The notes under the pieces were generated by a model. The model searched no databases and was not told the origin of the DNA. It worked only from the letters and a program-made list of their open reading frames with translations. From Planococcus donghaensis MPA1U2 (GTDB lineage: Bacteria; Bacillota; Bacilli; Bacillales_A; Planococcaceae): a stretch of DNA of 64,000 nt. Shown here piece by piece: positions 54,917 to 63,822 of the stretch. Positions within the stretch are counted from its first letter, which is position 1, and each line of letters begins with the position of its first letter. The position numbers and the translations under genes are program-made. The stretch is taken from contig NZ_AEPB01000038.1 of assembly GCF_000189395.1 (NCBI RefSeq), forward strand, positions 1 through 64,000, in the 5' to 3' direction.

Positions 54917-55443
54917 TTCGTTTCCTCATCCCGTTGATCTGTCTCGTCCTGTTTTTCATGGAACCGGTTTTTGGTCTTTTCTCACCATTAAATATTGGTG
55001 GCGAATTGAATTATATCGTGCCTCGTTTTCTAATTATGTTTTTGATATTCTTAACGCTTTATTATGATTTAAAGCACGCTATGTTTTACGGATTATTTTT
55101 CGGGCTCTTGTATGATGTCTTTTACATTGATATTATTGGATTATATTCTTTTTTGTACCCAGCCATTTGTCTGGCTGCAGCAGCTGCATTCAAAAAGATC
55201 CCTCGGAATTTATTGACAGCGACCCTGCTGACGCTCTTTTTATTGGCATTGTTCGAGTTTTTGCTTTACCAATTCTTCCTGCTTATTTCATTTACGGGAA
55301 TGCCGCTTGGCACATTTATCACGACAAGATTATGGCCAACAATGATCGCCAATTCCATTTTCTTGGTGATGCTCGGCTGGATTTTCAAGTCGGTAATGGT
55401 CACGCAATTATCAGAGCGTGACAATAAGATAGGGTTATATTAA
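54913..55443 (+). CDS. mreD: Rod-shape determining protein MreD
   Basis: The 176-residue integral membrane protein has about five hydrophobic segments and the family-like stretch FYGLFFGLLYDVFYIDIIGLYSFLYP (about 48-73). Overlaps the mreC stop by 4 bp (ATGA). Its identity follows from topology and the invariant mreBCD order. Confidence 0.9.
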   Translation: MIRFLIPLICLVLFFMEPVFGLFSPLNIGGELNYIVPRFLIMFLIFLTLYYDLKHAMFYGLFFGLLYDVFYIDIIGLYSFLYPAICLAAAAAFKKIPRNLLTATLLTLFLLALFEFLLYQFFLLISFTGMPLGTFITTRLWPTMIANSIFLVMLGWIFKSVMVTQLSERDNKIGLY

Positions 55444-55465
55444 TGAAAGCGCAGGTGACATTTTT

Positions 55466-56131
55466 TTGAAGAATCTCGTTAATATTAAAGGGAAAAATAA
55501 AGGACTTGTGCTATATCTCGATGATCAATGTGCATATTCTGAGTTATTGACCGAGTTAAAAACGAAAGTATCGGATCCTGCGCTAGACAGTGATACCGAA
55601 GTGACAGTACATTTAAACAAACGTTATTGCACAGAGAGTCAAATTCAAGAATTGAGCGAAGTGGTTGCGACAAATCCTCATTTGAAGGTTGTCGGAACAA
55701 CAAGCGATATTTTGAAAGTTGAAGAATGTGAACAAAAGATAATTGAAAGCCAGTCCGAAACATATGTCGGTATTGTGCGATCAGGACAAGTGATCAAAGC
55801 GGAAGGTGACTTAGTCGTTATTGGCGATGTTAACCCGAACGGTCGCGTTGAAGCAGGCGGCAGTGTTTATGTATTAGGTCGATTAAAAGGTGCAGCGCAT
55901 GCCGGAACAAAAGGCAATCGCGATGCAGTTATTGCAGCATCTTGGTTAGAAGCAACACAATTAAAAATTCACGACGAATTGGAAACCATGACAGACGAAT
56001 TGTCTAGTTTATCGGAACAACCGGAAATGGAATGTGCATATTTACATAAAAATGGCACGATCATTATTGACCGTTTACAGGAATTGCGGTTTATCCGTCC
56101 GCAAATTTCAACGTTTAAAGGAGGAAGCTAG
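55466..56131 (+). CDS. minC: Septum-site determining protein MinC
   Basis: The 221-residue FtsZ polymerisation inhibitor is recruited by MinD. N-terminal domain VNIKGKNKGLVLYLDDQCAYSELL and a C-terminal beta-helix with VRSGQVIKAEGDLVVIGDVNPNGRVEAGGSVYVLGRLKGAAHAG are clear. The start is TTG 55466 after GCAGGTGA; no in-frame ATG or GTG is nearby. The MinD gene begins one base after its stop. Confidence 0.93.
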   Translation: MKNLVNIKGKNKGLVLYLDDQCAYSELLTELKTKVSDPALDSDTEVTVHLNKRYCTESQIQELSEVVATNPHLKVVGTTSDILKVEECEQKIIESQSETYVGIVRSGQVIKAEGDLVVIGDVNPNGRVEAGGSVYVLGRLKGAAHAGTKGNRDAVIAASWLEATQLKIHDELETMTDELSSLSEQPEMECAYLHKNGTIIIDRLQELRFIRPQISTFKGGS

Positions 56132-56132
56132 T

Positions 56133-56933
56133 GTGGGAGAAGCTATCGTAATTACATCAGGTAAGGGAGGCGTCGGAAAAACGACGACAACCGCCAACCT
56201 CGGCACTGCATTGGCCCTTCAAGGGAAAAAAGTATGCTTAATCGATACCGACATTGGATTGCGTAACCTCGACGTTATTTTAGGACTCGAAAATCGCATC
56301 ATTTATGATTTGATTGACGTATTAGAAGGACGTTGCAAAGTGCACCAAGCGCTTGTCAAAGACAAACGTTTTGATGATATGCTTTATTTATTGCCAGCAG
56401 CGCAAACTGCTGATAAAAATGATGTTAATCCAGAACAAATGAAAGAACTCGTAACCGAGCTGAAAAAAGATTATGACTTTGTCATTATCGATTGCCCAGC
56501 CGGCATCGAGCAAGGCTATAAAAACGCTGTAGCGGGAGCGGATCACGCGATTGTCGTTACCACTCCTGAAATTTCAGCCGTTCGCGACGCTGACCGCATT
56601 ATCGGTTTGTTGGAACTTGAAGAAAACATCGATGCACCACGTTTAATCATTAACCGCATCCGCCCGCATTTGATGAAAGCGGGAGAAGCGCTTGATGTCA
56701 ACGAAATCACGACACATTTGTCGATCGATTTACTGGGCATCATTGCTGACGACGAGCGTGTTATTTCAAGCTCAAACAAAGGCGAACCGATCGTTATGGA
56801 CCCGTCCAACACCGCTGCACTTGGCTACCGCAACATTGCGCGCCGCTTGCTAGGTGAATCGGTTCCATTGATGAGCATGGAAAAAGCACCGCCAAGTTTG
56901 TTCACAAAAATTAAAGCAGTCTTTACGAAATAA
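56133..56933 (+). CDS. minD: Septum-site determining ATPase MinD
   Basis: The 266-residue membrane-associated ATPase positions MinC. Deviant Walker A SGKGGVGKTTTTANLG (about 9-24), LIDTDIGLRNLD, VIIDCPAGIEQGY, and a C-terminal amphipathic membrane-targeting helix (PPSLFTKIKAVFTK) are present. The start is GTG 56133 after AAAGGAGG. In B. subtilis spoIVFAB would follow; here a NERD protein does. Confidence 0.95.
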   Translation: MGEAIVITSGKGGVGKTTTTANLGTALALQGKKVCLIDTDIGLRNLDVILGLENRIIYDLIDVLEGRCKVHQALVKDKRFDDMLYLLPAAQTADKNDVNPEQMKELVTELKKDYDFVIIDCPAGIEQGYKNAVAGADHAIVVTTPEISAVRDADRIIGLLELEENIDAPRLIINRIRPHLMKAGEALDVNEITTHLSIDLLGIIADDERVISSSNKGEPIVMDPSNTAALGYRNIARRLLGESVPLMSMEKAPPSLFTKIKAVFTK

Positions 56934-56942
56934 ACTAATCTG

Positions 56943-56972
56943 AGCCTTCGCTATTGTAGCGAGGGCTTTTTT
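56943..56972 (+). terminator. Terminator of mreBCD-minCD
   Basis: AGCCTTCGCTA pairs with TAGCGAGGGCT (one T-G pair) around TTG, followed by TTTTT. Confidence 0.88.
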
Positions 56973-56993
56973 AAAACTTTCGGGAGGTGTGGA

Positions 56994-57932
56994 ATGAACG
57001 ATTTTTTACTTGTGCAGATGGTTTCAGCAGAACGATTGAAATCTGGCCACGAATTAAAGATGACCGTTTTATCCGAGTTAAAAAATTCTTTAGCTGGTGT
57101 AAGCGGTGAACAGCGTACGGCCACTTTATTGAAAAGAGAGTTGGATTTATCAGGAGATTTTATGTTATTGAGTGATGTTGTTATTCCATATAAAGATGGT
57201 TCCGTGCAAATTGATTTATTGTTGATTCATGCAAGCTGTGTTTGCGTACTGGAAGTGAAAAACATGATTGGTGAATTTTATTTTGATTCGGTTAACTTTC
57301 AGTTTCACCGAGTGATCGACGGTCGCAGAGAAGGCATGCGCAATCCAGAAGCGCAATTGCATCGTGCGGTAAAAGCATGTAGTGGATTTTTAAATGTGCC
57401 GGTTGATGGTGTGATTGTGTTAACGAGTCGATCTAGCAAAGTAGTTGATGCCCCGAAACTTTACCCGGTCGTGTCACTCGATTATTTGCCATTCCATTTG
57501 GAGAAGTTGGTGGAGGGCCCGCAACTTTTTGATGTGGAGAAGCTAACGAGTAAGTTGAAAAAATTACCTCCGCAAGATATAAGTAAGTCCTGGCTTGCGC
57601 GCCATCAAATTAGCTTTAATTCTTTACGGCTTGGTGTGACATGTCCAACGTGCCGAACGTGTTCACTAATTTGGCGAGACCGCAAATGGCATTGTGAGAT
57701 CTGCGATTTTCATTCGCGAGATGCTCATGAAGTGACGCTGCAAGAATTTGCGTTGATGTTTGGCGGAGAACTCGATACGCGACTTGCTTACCAGCTACTT
57801 GGAGTTGAAAACAAATATGTGCTGTACCGATTGCTTGAAAAGTCAGCGCCGAAAAGCCAAACGCGTGGAAAAAGGCGGATTATTGAAAATCGGCAACTGT
57901 TGCGTGACTATTTTAGTCGTGTATATCGGTGA
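56994..57932 (+). CDS. NERD-domain protein with C-terminal zinc ribbon
   Basis: A 312-residue protein whose N-terminal half carries a NERD domain, the nuclease-related fold: SGEQRTATLLKREL (about 37-50), LLSDVVIPYKDGSVQIDLLLIHASCVCVLEVKN with the D...E-K pattern of restriction-type nucleases, then NPEAQLHRAVKACSGFL. A zinc ribbon CPTC...CEIC is near 214-235, followed by a helical tail. GGGAGGTG precedes the ATG. It replaces spoIVFA-spoIVFB between minD and rplU. Nucleic-acid binding or cleavage is plausible but unproven. Confidence 0.8.
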   Translation: MNDFLLVQMVSAERLKSGHELKMTVLSELKNSLAGVSGEQRTATLLKRELDLSGDFMLLSDVVIPYKDGSVQIDLLLIHASCVCVLEVKNMIGEFYFDSVNFQFHRVIDGRREGMRNPEAQLHRAVKACSGFLNVPVDGVIVLTSRSSKVVDAPKLYPVVSLDYLPFHLEKLVEGPQLFDVEKLTSKLKKLPPQDISKSWLARHQISFNSLRLGVTCPTCRTCSLIWRDRKWHCEICDFHSRDAHEVTLQEFALMFGGELDTRLAYQLLGVENKYVLYRLLEKSAPKSQTRGKRRIIENRQLLRDYFSRVYR

Positions 57933-58060
57933 CCGCACCTTAAATGGGCAAGAGCGCACTTCAATCGTCCAAGACCGCACCTCGCACCCGCAAAAGCGCA
58001 CCTCAAACAACAAAGACCGCACCTCGCGCCCACATAACCGCACCTCACTCAAATCAAAAC
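57933..58060 (+). repeat. 21-bp tandem repeat array, six clear units
   Basis: The core CGCACC/T recurs exactly every 21 bp, at 57934, 57955, 57976, 57997, 58018 and 58039, usually as CCGCACCTC preceded by AAGA or AAAG; a degenerate seventh core may lie near 58060. It starts directly after the NERD stop codon. Because 21 is a multiple of three, open frames with a heptad pattern arise on both strands, but none has a convincing start, so I treat it as non-coding. Confidence 0.85.
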
Positions 58061-58102
58061 CTCACATCCAACAATCAATTTCCCGAAACATAACATTCCC
58101 TA

Positions 58103-58132
58103 TTGACTCGACGAGTTCCCACATGGTATTAT
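58103..58132 (+). promoter_or_regulatory. Promoter of rplU-prp-rpmA
   Basis: TTGACT (58103-58108) and TATTAT (58127-58132), 18-bp spacer, just upstream of the L21 leader. Confidence 0.7.
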
Positions 58133-58140
58133 TCTAATGT

Positions 58141-58250
58141 TATGTTTGTAGCGTATCGTTGCTACAACCGCTCGAATCAGGTTACTTTAAGAAGATGCTT
58201 CGGCAGATCACCTGAATAGGCGAGTCTTAATCTAGAGGAGGTGCAAGGAT
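58141..58250 (+). ncRNA. L21 leader, structured 5' region of rplU
   Basis: The leader contains a hairpin TTGTAGC/GCTACAA (58146-58167) and a second element in which CAGGT (58178) pairs with ACCTG (58210) and CTCG with CGAG near 58221. This is the location of the ribosomal-protein L21 leader known in Bacillales, thought to mediate autoregulation. Identification is by position and foldability. Confidence 0.55.
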
Positions 58251-58559
58251 ATGTACGCGATTATTGAAACTGGTGGAAAACAAATCAAAGTTGAAGCAGG
58301 CCAAGAAATCTATGTTGAGAAATTAACTGGAGAAGCTGGTGATGTTATCACTTTTGATAAAGTTCTATTTGTAGGTGGAGATGATACTAAAGTGGGTGTT
58401 CCTTTTGTTGAGGGAGCTACTGTTACGGCTAAAGTTGTAAAAAGCGGCCGCGCTAAAAAGATCACTGTTTTCACTTATAAAGCGAAAAAGAACTATCACA
58501 AAAAACAAGGTCACCGTCAGCCATACACAAAATTGACTGTCGATGCAATTAACCTGTAA
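58251..58559 (+). CDS. rplU: 50S ribosomal protein L21
   Basis: A 102-residue ribosomal protein with the family signature [18 protein letters not shown] at the start and [29 protein letters not shown] near the C-terminus. AGAGGAGGTG precedes ATG. First gene of rplU-prp-rpmA. Confidence 0.97.
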   Translation: MYAIIETGGKQIKVEAGQEIYVEKLTGEAGDVITFDKVLFVGGDDTKVGVPFVEGATVTAKVVKSGRAKKITVFTYKAKKNYHKKQGHRQPYTKLTVDAINL

Positions 58560-58561
58560 GA

Positions 58562-59195
<634 letters not shown>

Positions 59196-59204
59196 TACAA
59201 AACG

Positions 59205-59233
59205 AAAAGGGCTGCTTTCGCAGTCCTTTTTCT
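59205..59233 (+). terminator. Terminator of rplU-prp-rpmA
   Basis: AAAAGGGCTGC pairs with GCAGTCCTTTT (one G-T pair), followed by Ts. Confidence 0.85.
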
Positions 59234-59341
59234 TTTGATAATTATCGGCGCAATTCACGAGACAGGTTAGACGCATTATTTTAGGAATTTACTGCGAATT
59301 ATTGGTATACTGGAATAAGAAGCTGAATCGGGACGTGACTT

Positions 59342-59857
59342 ATGGAAAAACCAATGACAGTGGCACAATCGCTTCGGCATGCGCGCCATGATTTTTTAAA
59401 TGATCTTCAATTAATCAAAATGAATTTGGATCTTGGCCGTCTCCAAGAGGCGCAAGCGCTTATTCGTTCGTATGCCGAAGCGTCTATGCATGACAGCCGG
59501 CTAGCCGACATCGGGTTACCGCTGACAGAGGAGTGGCTGTTAACGGCCAATTGGCGCTTTCCTGGATTTAATTTTCATGTAGAGTGTCAAGCTATTGCAG
59601 CGCCTGCACATTTAGATGGCGAGTTCCGGCGTTTTTTAGAGGGTTTTGTGGAATTAGCAAAAGAACAACTGAGTCCTTATCAAGTGTTTGATTGCGAGAT
59701 TTTATTAGAATCCGACGCGGCGTTTTTTGAAATAACGATTAAGTGTTCGGAGAGTTGGCCGGACCTGAATATGGTGAAAACAGATGGGTTCACTGTACGA
59801 AAAGAGTGCAACGAAAACAGCACAATAATTGCTGTTCGTGCACAGATGGAGGGATAA
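59342..59857 (+). CDS. spo0B: Spo0B-like phosphotransferase
   Basis: A 171-residue protein at the spo0B locus between rpmA and obgE. The N-terminal helical hairpin contains [21 protein letters not shown] (about 11-31), matching Spo0B RHDWMNKLQLIKGNLSL; His16 is the expected phospho-acceptor. The C-terminal GHKL-like remnant is weakly conserved. In sporulating bacilli Spo0B relays phosphate from Spo0F to Spo0A. The phosphorelay H-box is intact here although other sporulation genes are absent from the window. It starts at ATG 59342 with a weak ribosome site (GGGACGTG). Confidence 0.8.
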   Translation: MEKPMTVAQSLRHARHDFLNDLQLIKMNLDLGRLQEAQALIRSYAEASMHDSRLADIGLPLTEEWLLTANWRFPGFNFHVECQAIAAPAHLDGEFRRFLEGFVELAKEQLSPYQVFDCEILLESDAAFFEITIKCSESWPDLNMVKTDGFTVRKECNENSTIIAVRAQMEG

Positions 59858-59858
59858 T

Positions 59859-61148
59859 ATGTTTGTCGATCACGTAAAAGTTTATGTTAAAGGTGGCGAC
59901 GGCGGAGATGGCATGGTTGCTTTCCGTCGCGAAAAATATGTACCAAACGGCGGTCCTGCCGGTGGAGATGGTGGTAAAGGCGGGAATATCGTCTTTATCG
60001 TTGAAGAAGGATTGCGTACGCTAATGGATTTCCGTTACAAGCGGATTTTTAAAGCAGAACGCGGAACGCACGGCATGAGCAAAAACCAACACGGTGCTAA
60101 AGCAGAAGATACATTGATCAAAGTACCACCAGGTACAGTTGTAAAAGACGTCGGTACAGGCGAAACAATTGCTGACTTAGTTGAACATGGTCAAACTGCG
60201 ATTATCGCTAAAGGTGGACGCGGTGGACGTGGAAACTCACGTTTTGCAACACCTGCTAACCCAGCTCCAGAGCTTTCTGAAAAAGGCGAACCGGGTTATG
60301 AACGCAACGTCATTTTGGAATTGAAAGTATTAGCAGATGCTGGTCTTGTTGGATTCCCTAGTGTCGGGAAATCGACGTTATTGTCAGTCGTTTCTGCAGC
60401 TAAACCAAAAATTGCGGAATACCATTTTACAACGATCGTTCCAAACTTGGGCATGGTTGAAACAGAAGACCAGCGCAGCTTTGTTATGGCTGATCTACCT
60501 GGATTAATCCAAGGCGCTCACGAAGGAATCGGCCTAGGCCATCAATTCCTACGTCATATCGAACGTACGCGTGTTATTATTCACGTGATTGATATGTCTG
60601 GTCTTGAAGGACGCGATCCTTACGAAGATTACTTAACAATCAACGAAGAGTTAAAACAATACAATATGCGTTTAACAGAACGTCCGCAATTGATTGTTGC
60701 AAATAAAATGGATATGCCAGATTCTGAAGAGAATTTAGCAAAATTCCGCGAAAAATTGCCGGAAGATGCACGCATTTTCCCGATTTCCGCACTGTCACGT
60801 AAAGGTTTGAACAACTTGTTGTTCGCAATTGCTGATGTTATTGAAGTAACTCCGGAATTCCCGTTAATGGGTGATGAAGAAGTTGATTCAGAAAGCACTG
60901 TATTGTACAAACACGAAACTGATGCAGATGGCTTTGACATTACACGCGGTCCTGATGGCGCATTTATCTTGTCTGGTTATGCGATTGAACGTATTTTCAA
61001 GATGACGGACTTTTCTCGTGAAGATTCGATTCGCCGCTTTGCTCGTCAAATGCGCGGTATGGGAATTGATGATGCCCTTCGTGAACGTGGAGCGGAAAAT
61101 GGCGACACGGTTCGCTTGCTTGAATTCGAATTCGAATTTATGGATTGA
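59859..61148 (+). CDS. obgE: Obg GTPase
   Basis: Essential GTPase for 50S maturation and stress signalling. Of 429 residues, the Gly-rich OBG fold ([37 protein letters not shown]) is at 6-42, the G domain with [14 protein letters not shown] near 164-177 and [12 protein letters not shown] follows, and a C-terminal OCT domain ends it. ATG 59859 is chosen for the GGAGGG site and the family start [10 protein letters not shown]. It is 1 bp after the Spo0B-like gene. Confidence 0.96.
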   Translation: MFVDHVKVYVKGGDGGDGMVAFRREKYVPNGGPAGGDGGKGGNIVFIVEEGLRTLMDFRYKRIFKAERGTHGMSKNQHGAKAEDTLIKVPPGTVVKDVGTGETIADLVEHGQTAIIAKGGRGGRGNSRFATPANPAPELSEKGEPGYERNVILELKVLADAGLVGFPSVGKSTLLSVVSAAKPKIAEYHFTTIVPNLGMVETEDQRSFVMADLPGLIQGAHEGIGLGHQFLRHIERTRVIIHVIDMSGLEGRDPYEDYLTINEELKQYNMRLTERPQLIVANKMDMPDSEENLAKFREKLPEDARIFPISALSRKGLNNLLFAIADVIEVTPEFPLMGDEEVDSESTVLYKHETDADGFDITRGPDGAFILSGYAIERIFKMTDFSREDSIRRFARQMRGMGIDDALRERGAENGDTVRLLEFEFEFMD

Positions 61149-61164
61149 TGCGGAGGTAGCTTGA

Positions 61165-61617
61165 ATGAAGGATATTTCGGAACAACGGTATTATTTAGTG
61201 CGTGAAGACGTTTTAACAGAAGCGATGCAAAAAACGCTCGAAGTGAAAAGAATGCTGCAAAATGACCGTATTTCGATTATGGATGCCGTTAACAAAACAG
61301 GTCTTTCACGCTCTGCGTTTTATAAATATCGTGACGCTGTATTTCCGTTCCATTCGATTGTCAAAGAACGGATCTTGACGGTTTTCTTACAATTAGAAGA
61401 CCGTTCAGGAACGCTTGCGACACTTCTGCAAACAGTCGCTGAAAACGGCTGTAATATTTTAACCATCCATCAAACCATTCCGATTCAAGGACGGGCAAAT
61501 GTGACTTTGTCTTTGGACGTTACGGCGATGGACGGGAACTTGGACGTATTTTTGCAACAGCTGAAAAAACTCGATTTTGTCGAGTCGGCTGATGTGGTAT
61601 CAAGCGGATCATCTTAA
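61165..61617 (+). CDS. pheB: ACT-domain protein PheB
   Basis: A 150-residue protein with an N-terminal helix-turn-helix-like region ([27 protein letters not shown] about 37-63) and a C-terminal ACT domain ([34 protein letters not shown] about 74-107). It is the usual partner of pheA in Bacillus, where it was once annotated as chorismate mutase; no mutase motif is visible. Probably a phenylalanine-responsive regulator. Confidence 0.88.
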   Translation: MKDISEQRYYLVREDVLTEAMQKTLEVKRMLQNDRISIMDAVNKTGLSRSAFYKYRDAVFPFHSIVKERILTVFLQLEDRSGTLATLLQTVAENGCNILTIHQTIPIQGRANVTLSLDVTAMDGNLDVFLQQLKKLDFVESADVVSSGSS

Positions 61618-61632
61618 TGGAGGAATGTTTAA

Positions 61633-62499
61633 ATGACTGGACAAGCTATGAGTAAACGAATTTCATATTTAGGGCCGGAAGCGTCATTTACACACCTTGC
61701 GGCAACAAAAGTTTTTCCTGACAGTACCTTAGTGCCATTTACAACCATTCCCGAATGCATAGAAGCAGTGGTAGAAGGCAGCGTAGATTACGCTGTCGTC
61801 CCACTGGAAAATGCATTAGAAGGATCAGTTCCATTAACAGTGGATTATTTATTCCACGAAGCTCAATTGTATGTGACAGCTGAAGTGTTATCACCGATTG
61901 AACAACATTTATTGGTGCACCCTGAAAATCGTCACGCGGAATCATTTGAAGCGATTTATTCGCATCCGCATGCATTGGCACAATGCCACAAATATCTTTA
62001 TTATACATACAAAAATACGCCACTCGAGCAATATAGCTCAACAGCAGCGGCAGCAAAAATGGTATCTGAATTGCCCGAACGCAATATTGCAGCCATTGGC
62101 AATGAATTTTCTGCCCATAAATACGGCCTGGATATTTTGCAGCGCGATATTCACGATTTCCATTTTAACCACACACGCTTTTTCGTGTTGTCAAAAACCA
62201 ATCATAAGTTAGAAAATCCGCAGCATGACGAACAAATCAAAACAACCTTGATGATGACGTTGCCAGAAGATGACCGTTCAGGTGTTTTACACCAAATTTT
62301 ATCGGTTTTTGCATGGAGACGATTAAACTTGAGTAAAATTGAGTCGCGTCCGTTAAAAACAGGTCTTGGTGATTATTTCTTTATTGCGGATGTTTTAGCA
62401 GATGAAAACGATGCAATGATGCGCGGTGCCTTTGAAGAACTTACAGCTTTAGGATGCACGGTGAAAACACTCGGCTCGTATTACACTTACAAAAATTAA
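61633..62499 (+). CDS. pheA: Prephenate dehydratase
   Basis: Converts prephenate to phenylpyruvate in phenylalanine synthesis. The 288-residue protein has RISYLGPEASFTHLAATKVFP (about 9-29), VVPLENALEGSVPLTVDYL, YSSTAAAAKMVSE, the TRFFVLSKT catalytic motif near 183-191, and a C-terminal ACT domain (SGVLHQILSVFAWRRLNLSKIESRPLKTGLGDYFF). ATG 61633 has GGAGGAAT upstream; ATG 61648 lacks one. No fused chorismate mutase. Confidence 0.94.
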   Translation: MTGQAMSKRISYLGPEASFTHLAATKVFPDSTLVPFTTIPECIEAVVEGSVDYAVVPLENALEGSVPLTVDYLFHEAQLYVTAEVLSPIEQHLLVHPENRHAESFEAIYSHPHALAQCHKYLYYTYKNTPLEQYSSTAAAAKMVSELPERNIAAIGNEFSAHKYGLDILQRDIHDFHFNHTRFFVLSKTNHKLENPQHDEQIKTTLMMTLPEDDRSGVLHQILSVFAWRRLNLSKIESRPLKTGLGDYFFIADVLADENDAMMRGAFEELTALGCTVKTLGSYYTYKN

Positions 62500-62503
62500 A
62501 CAC

Positions 62504-62537
62504 AAAAGTCCCGCAGCATTTCGCTGCGGGACTTTTT
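62504..62537. terminator. Bidirectional terminator between pheA and niaR
   Basis: AAAAGTCCCGCAGC pairs perfectly with GCTGCGGGACTTTT around ATTTC. With A and T tracts on the two sides it can serve both convergent genes. Confidence 0.93.
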
Positions 62538-62548
62538 AAATTCAAAAT

Positions 62549-63082
62549 TTATTCACTTTCTTCTAATAAAAACCCATGCGCACGCATTGCGTTCACGGCT
62601 TGATCGAGTGTTGCGGAGTCTTGAGCGGTAATCGTATGAAGATGTGTACCATCTGTAAGCTCGAGTAAATAACTAGCTTCCGTATCGCGAATGCGCTTCA
62701 TAAAGGCTTCTACTTCTTGAACGCTAGATACATGAACGCCCGCTGTTAGTTCGCCGTATACGGGATGTTCGATTGATACATCTTTCACAGTAACACCCGC
62801 TTCAACTAATAAGATTAATTCGCGTTCAGTGTCTTCGGCTTGGTGGCGGCACGCGATTTGACGGCTCGCTTTTTCTGTAGTGCGATCTGCTAAATACATA
62901 TAACCTTGACTCGTTGCAATGATGGGTTCGCCTTTGGCTTTTAACAAAGTCATATCGCCCACAATTACTTGGCGTGATACATTGGCAAGAGCAGCTAAAT
63001 CACTGCCGGTCATTGGATCATTTGATGTTTTGATTTTTTCTAGCAGAAATTGGCGACGTTGTTCGCCTAATAATTTTTTCAT
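62549..63082 (-). CDS. niaR: Niacin-responsive repressor NiaR (YrxA)
   Basis: A 177-residue regulator with an N-terminal HTH_11 domain (RRQFLLEKIKTSNDPMTGSDLAALANVSRQVIVGDMTLLKAKG about 9-51) and a C-terminal 3H ligand domain with spaced histidines (CRHQ, EHPVYG, THLHTIT). Represses NAD biosynthesis and niacin uptake genes. In B. subtilis the nad operon lies next to it; here no nadABC or nifS genes are adjacent, so its targets must be elsewhere. GTGAGGG precedes ATG on the minus strand. Confidence 0.9.
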   Translation of the reverse strand: MKKLLGEQRRQFLLEKIKTSNDPMTGSDLAALANVSRQVIVGDMTLLKAKGEPIIATSQGYMYLADRTTEKASRQIACRHQAEDTERELILLVEAGVTVKDVSIEHPVYGELTAGVHVSSVQEVEAFMKRIRDTEASYLLELTDGTHLHTITAQDSATLDQAVNAMRAHGFLLEESE

Positions 63083-63207
63083 ATAAATCCCTCACTTATC
63101 GACTCGTTATAGTTATCTTATCATGTGCCGAACAACAGTGGGATTATTTCGTCTAAAGCACAGGAATATGCTATAATTGTTAAGTTGAATTAAAGGAGAG
63201 ACTGTCC

Positions 63208-63804
63208 ATGTACGATTACATAAAAGGCACGGTGACACGCGTAACGCCTGAATATTTAGTAATAGAACAGCAAGGAATTGGCTGGCAAATTTTTGCACCA
63301 AACCCGTATTCGTTCGGCACAGAAGATTTGCAAGTATTTCTTCATCATCACGTGCGGGAAGATGCACAATTGCTATTTGGCTTTCCGACATTCGAGCAGC
63401 GAGAATTGTTTCGTAAACTCATTTCGGTATCGGGTATCGGTCCAAAAGGGGCGTTAGCGATTTTAGCAAGTGGACAACCGCAACATGTCATCGAAGCGAT
63501 CGAACAGGAAAATGAATCGTATTTAGTGAAATTTCCAGGAGTCGGTAAGAAAACAGCTCGTCAAATGATTTTGGATTTAAAAGGCAAGCTTACCGAGTTT
63601 TTCGGAGATTCGTTAGGCGTGGAAGACACGAGTAACTTGTTATCTAACGACCAACTAGAACTCGAAGAAGCGATGTTGGCACTTGGAGCCCTCGGTTATT
63701 CAGAACGCGAAATCAATAAAGTAAAACCGCAATTACGCGATTTGGATTTAGATACAGAAGGCTTTATGAAAAAAGCGTTGCAGTTATTGCTCAAACAAAA
63801 CTGA
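63208..63804 (+). CDS. ruvA: Holliday junction DNA helicase subunit RuvA
   Basis: The 198-residue protein binds Holliday junctions as a tetramer and loads RuvB. N-terminal OB domain MYDYIKGTVTRVTPEYLVIEQQGIGWQIFAPNP, helix-hairpin-helix motifs ISVSGIGPKGALAIL and FPGVGKKTARQMILDLKGKL (about 110-128), and the RuvB-interacting C-terminal domain are present. AAAGGAGAG precedes ATG; TATAAT at 63172 with a weak -35 may be the promoter. Confidence 0.95.
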   Translation: MYDYIKGTVTRVTPEYLVIEQQGIGWQIFAPNPYSFGTEDLQVFLHHHVREDAQLLFGFPTFEQRELFRKLISVSGIGPKGALAILASGQPQHVIEAIEQENESYLVKFPGVGKKTARQMILDLKGKLTEFFGDSLGVEDTSNLLSNDQLELEEAMLALGALGYSEREINKVKPQLRDLDLDTEGFMKKALQLLLKQN

Positions 63805-63822
63805 TGAAAGGAGGCGAACGGC

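Noticed and set aside
57933-58060. CRISPR array
   Set aside because: The period is only 21 bp and the conserved core about 9 bp. There are no uniform repeats of 24-37 bp with unique spacers and no cas genes nearby.
57760-58137. Open frame over the 21-bp array encoding heptad repeats of the RTS type, and a minus-strand frame with EVRS heptads
   Set aside because: A 21-bp repeat automatically keeps frames open on both strands. Neither frame has a convincing ribosome site, and the plus frame overlaps the NERD gene.
63127-63140. LexA (SOS) box upstream of ruvA
   Set aside because: Only one half-site, CGAAC, is present; the opposite half does not match.
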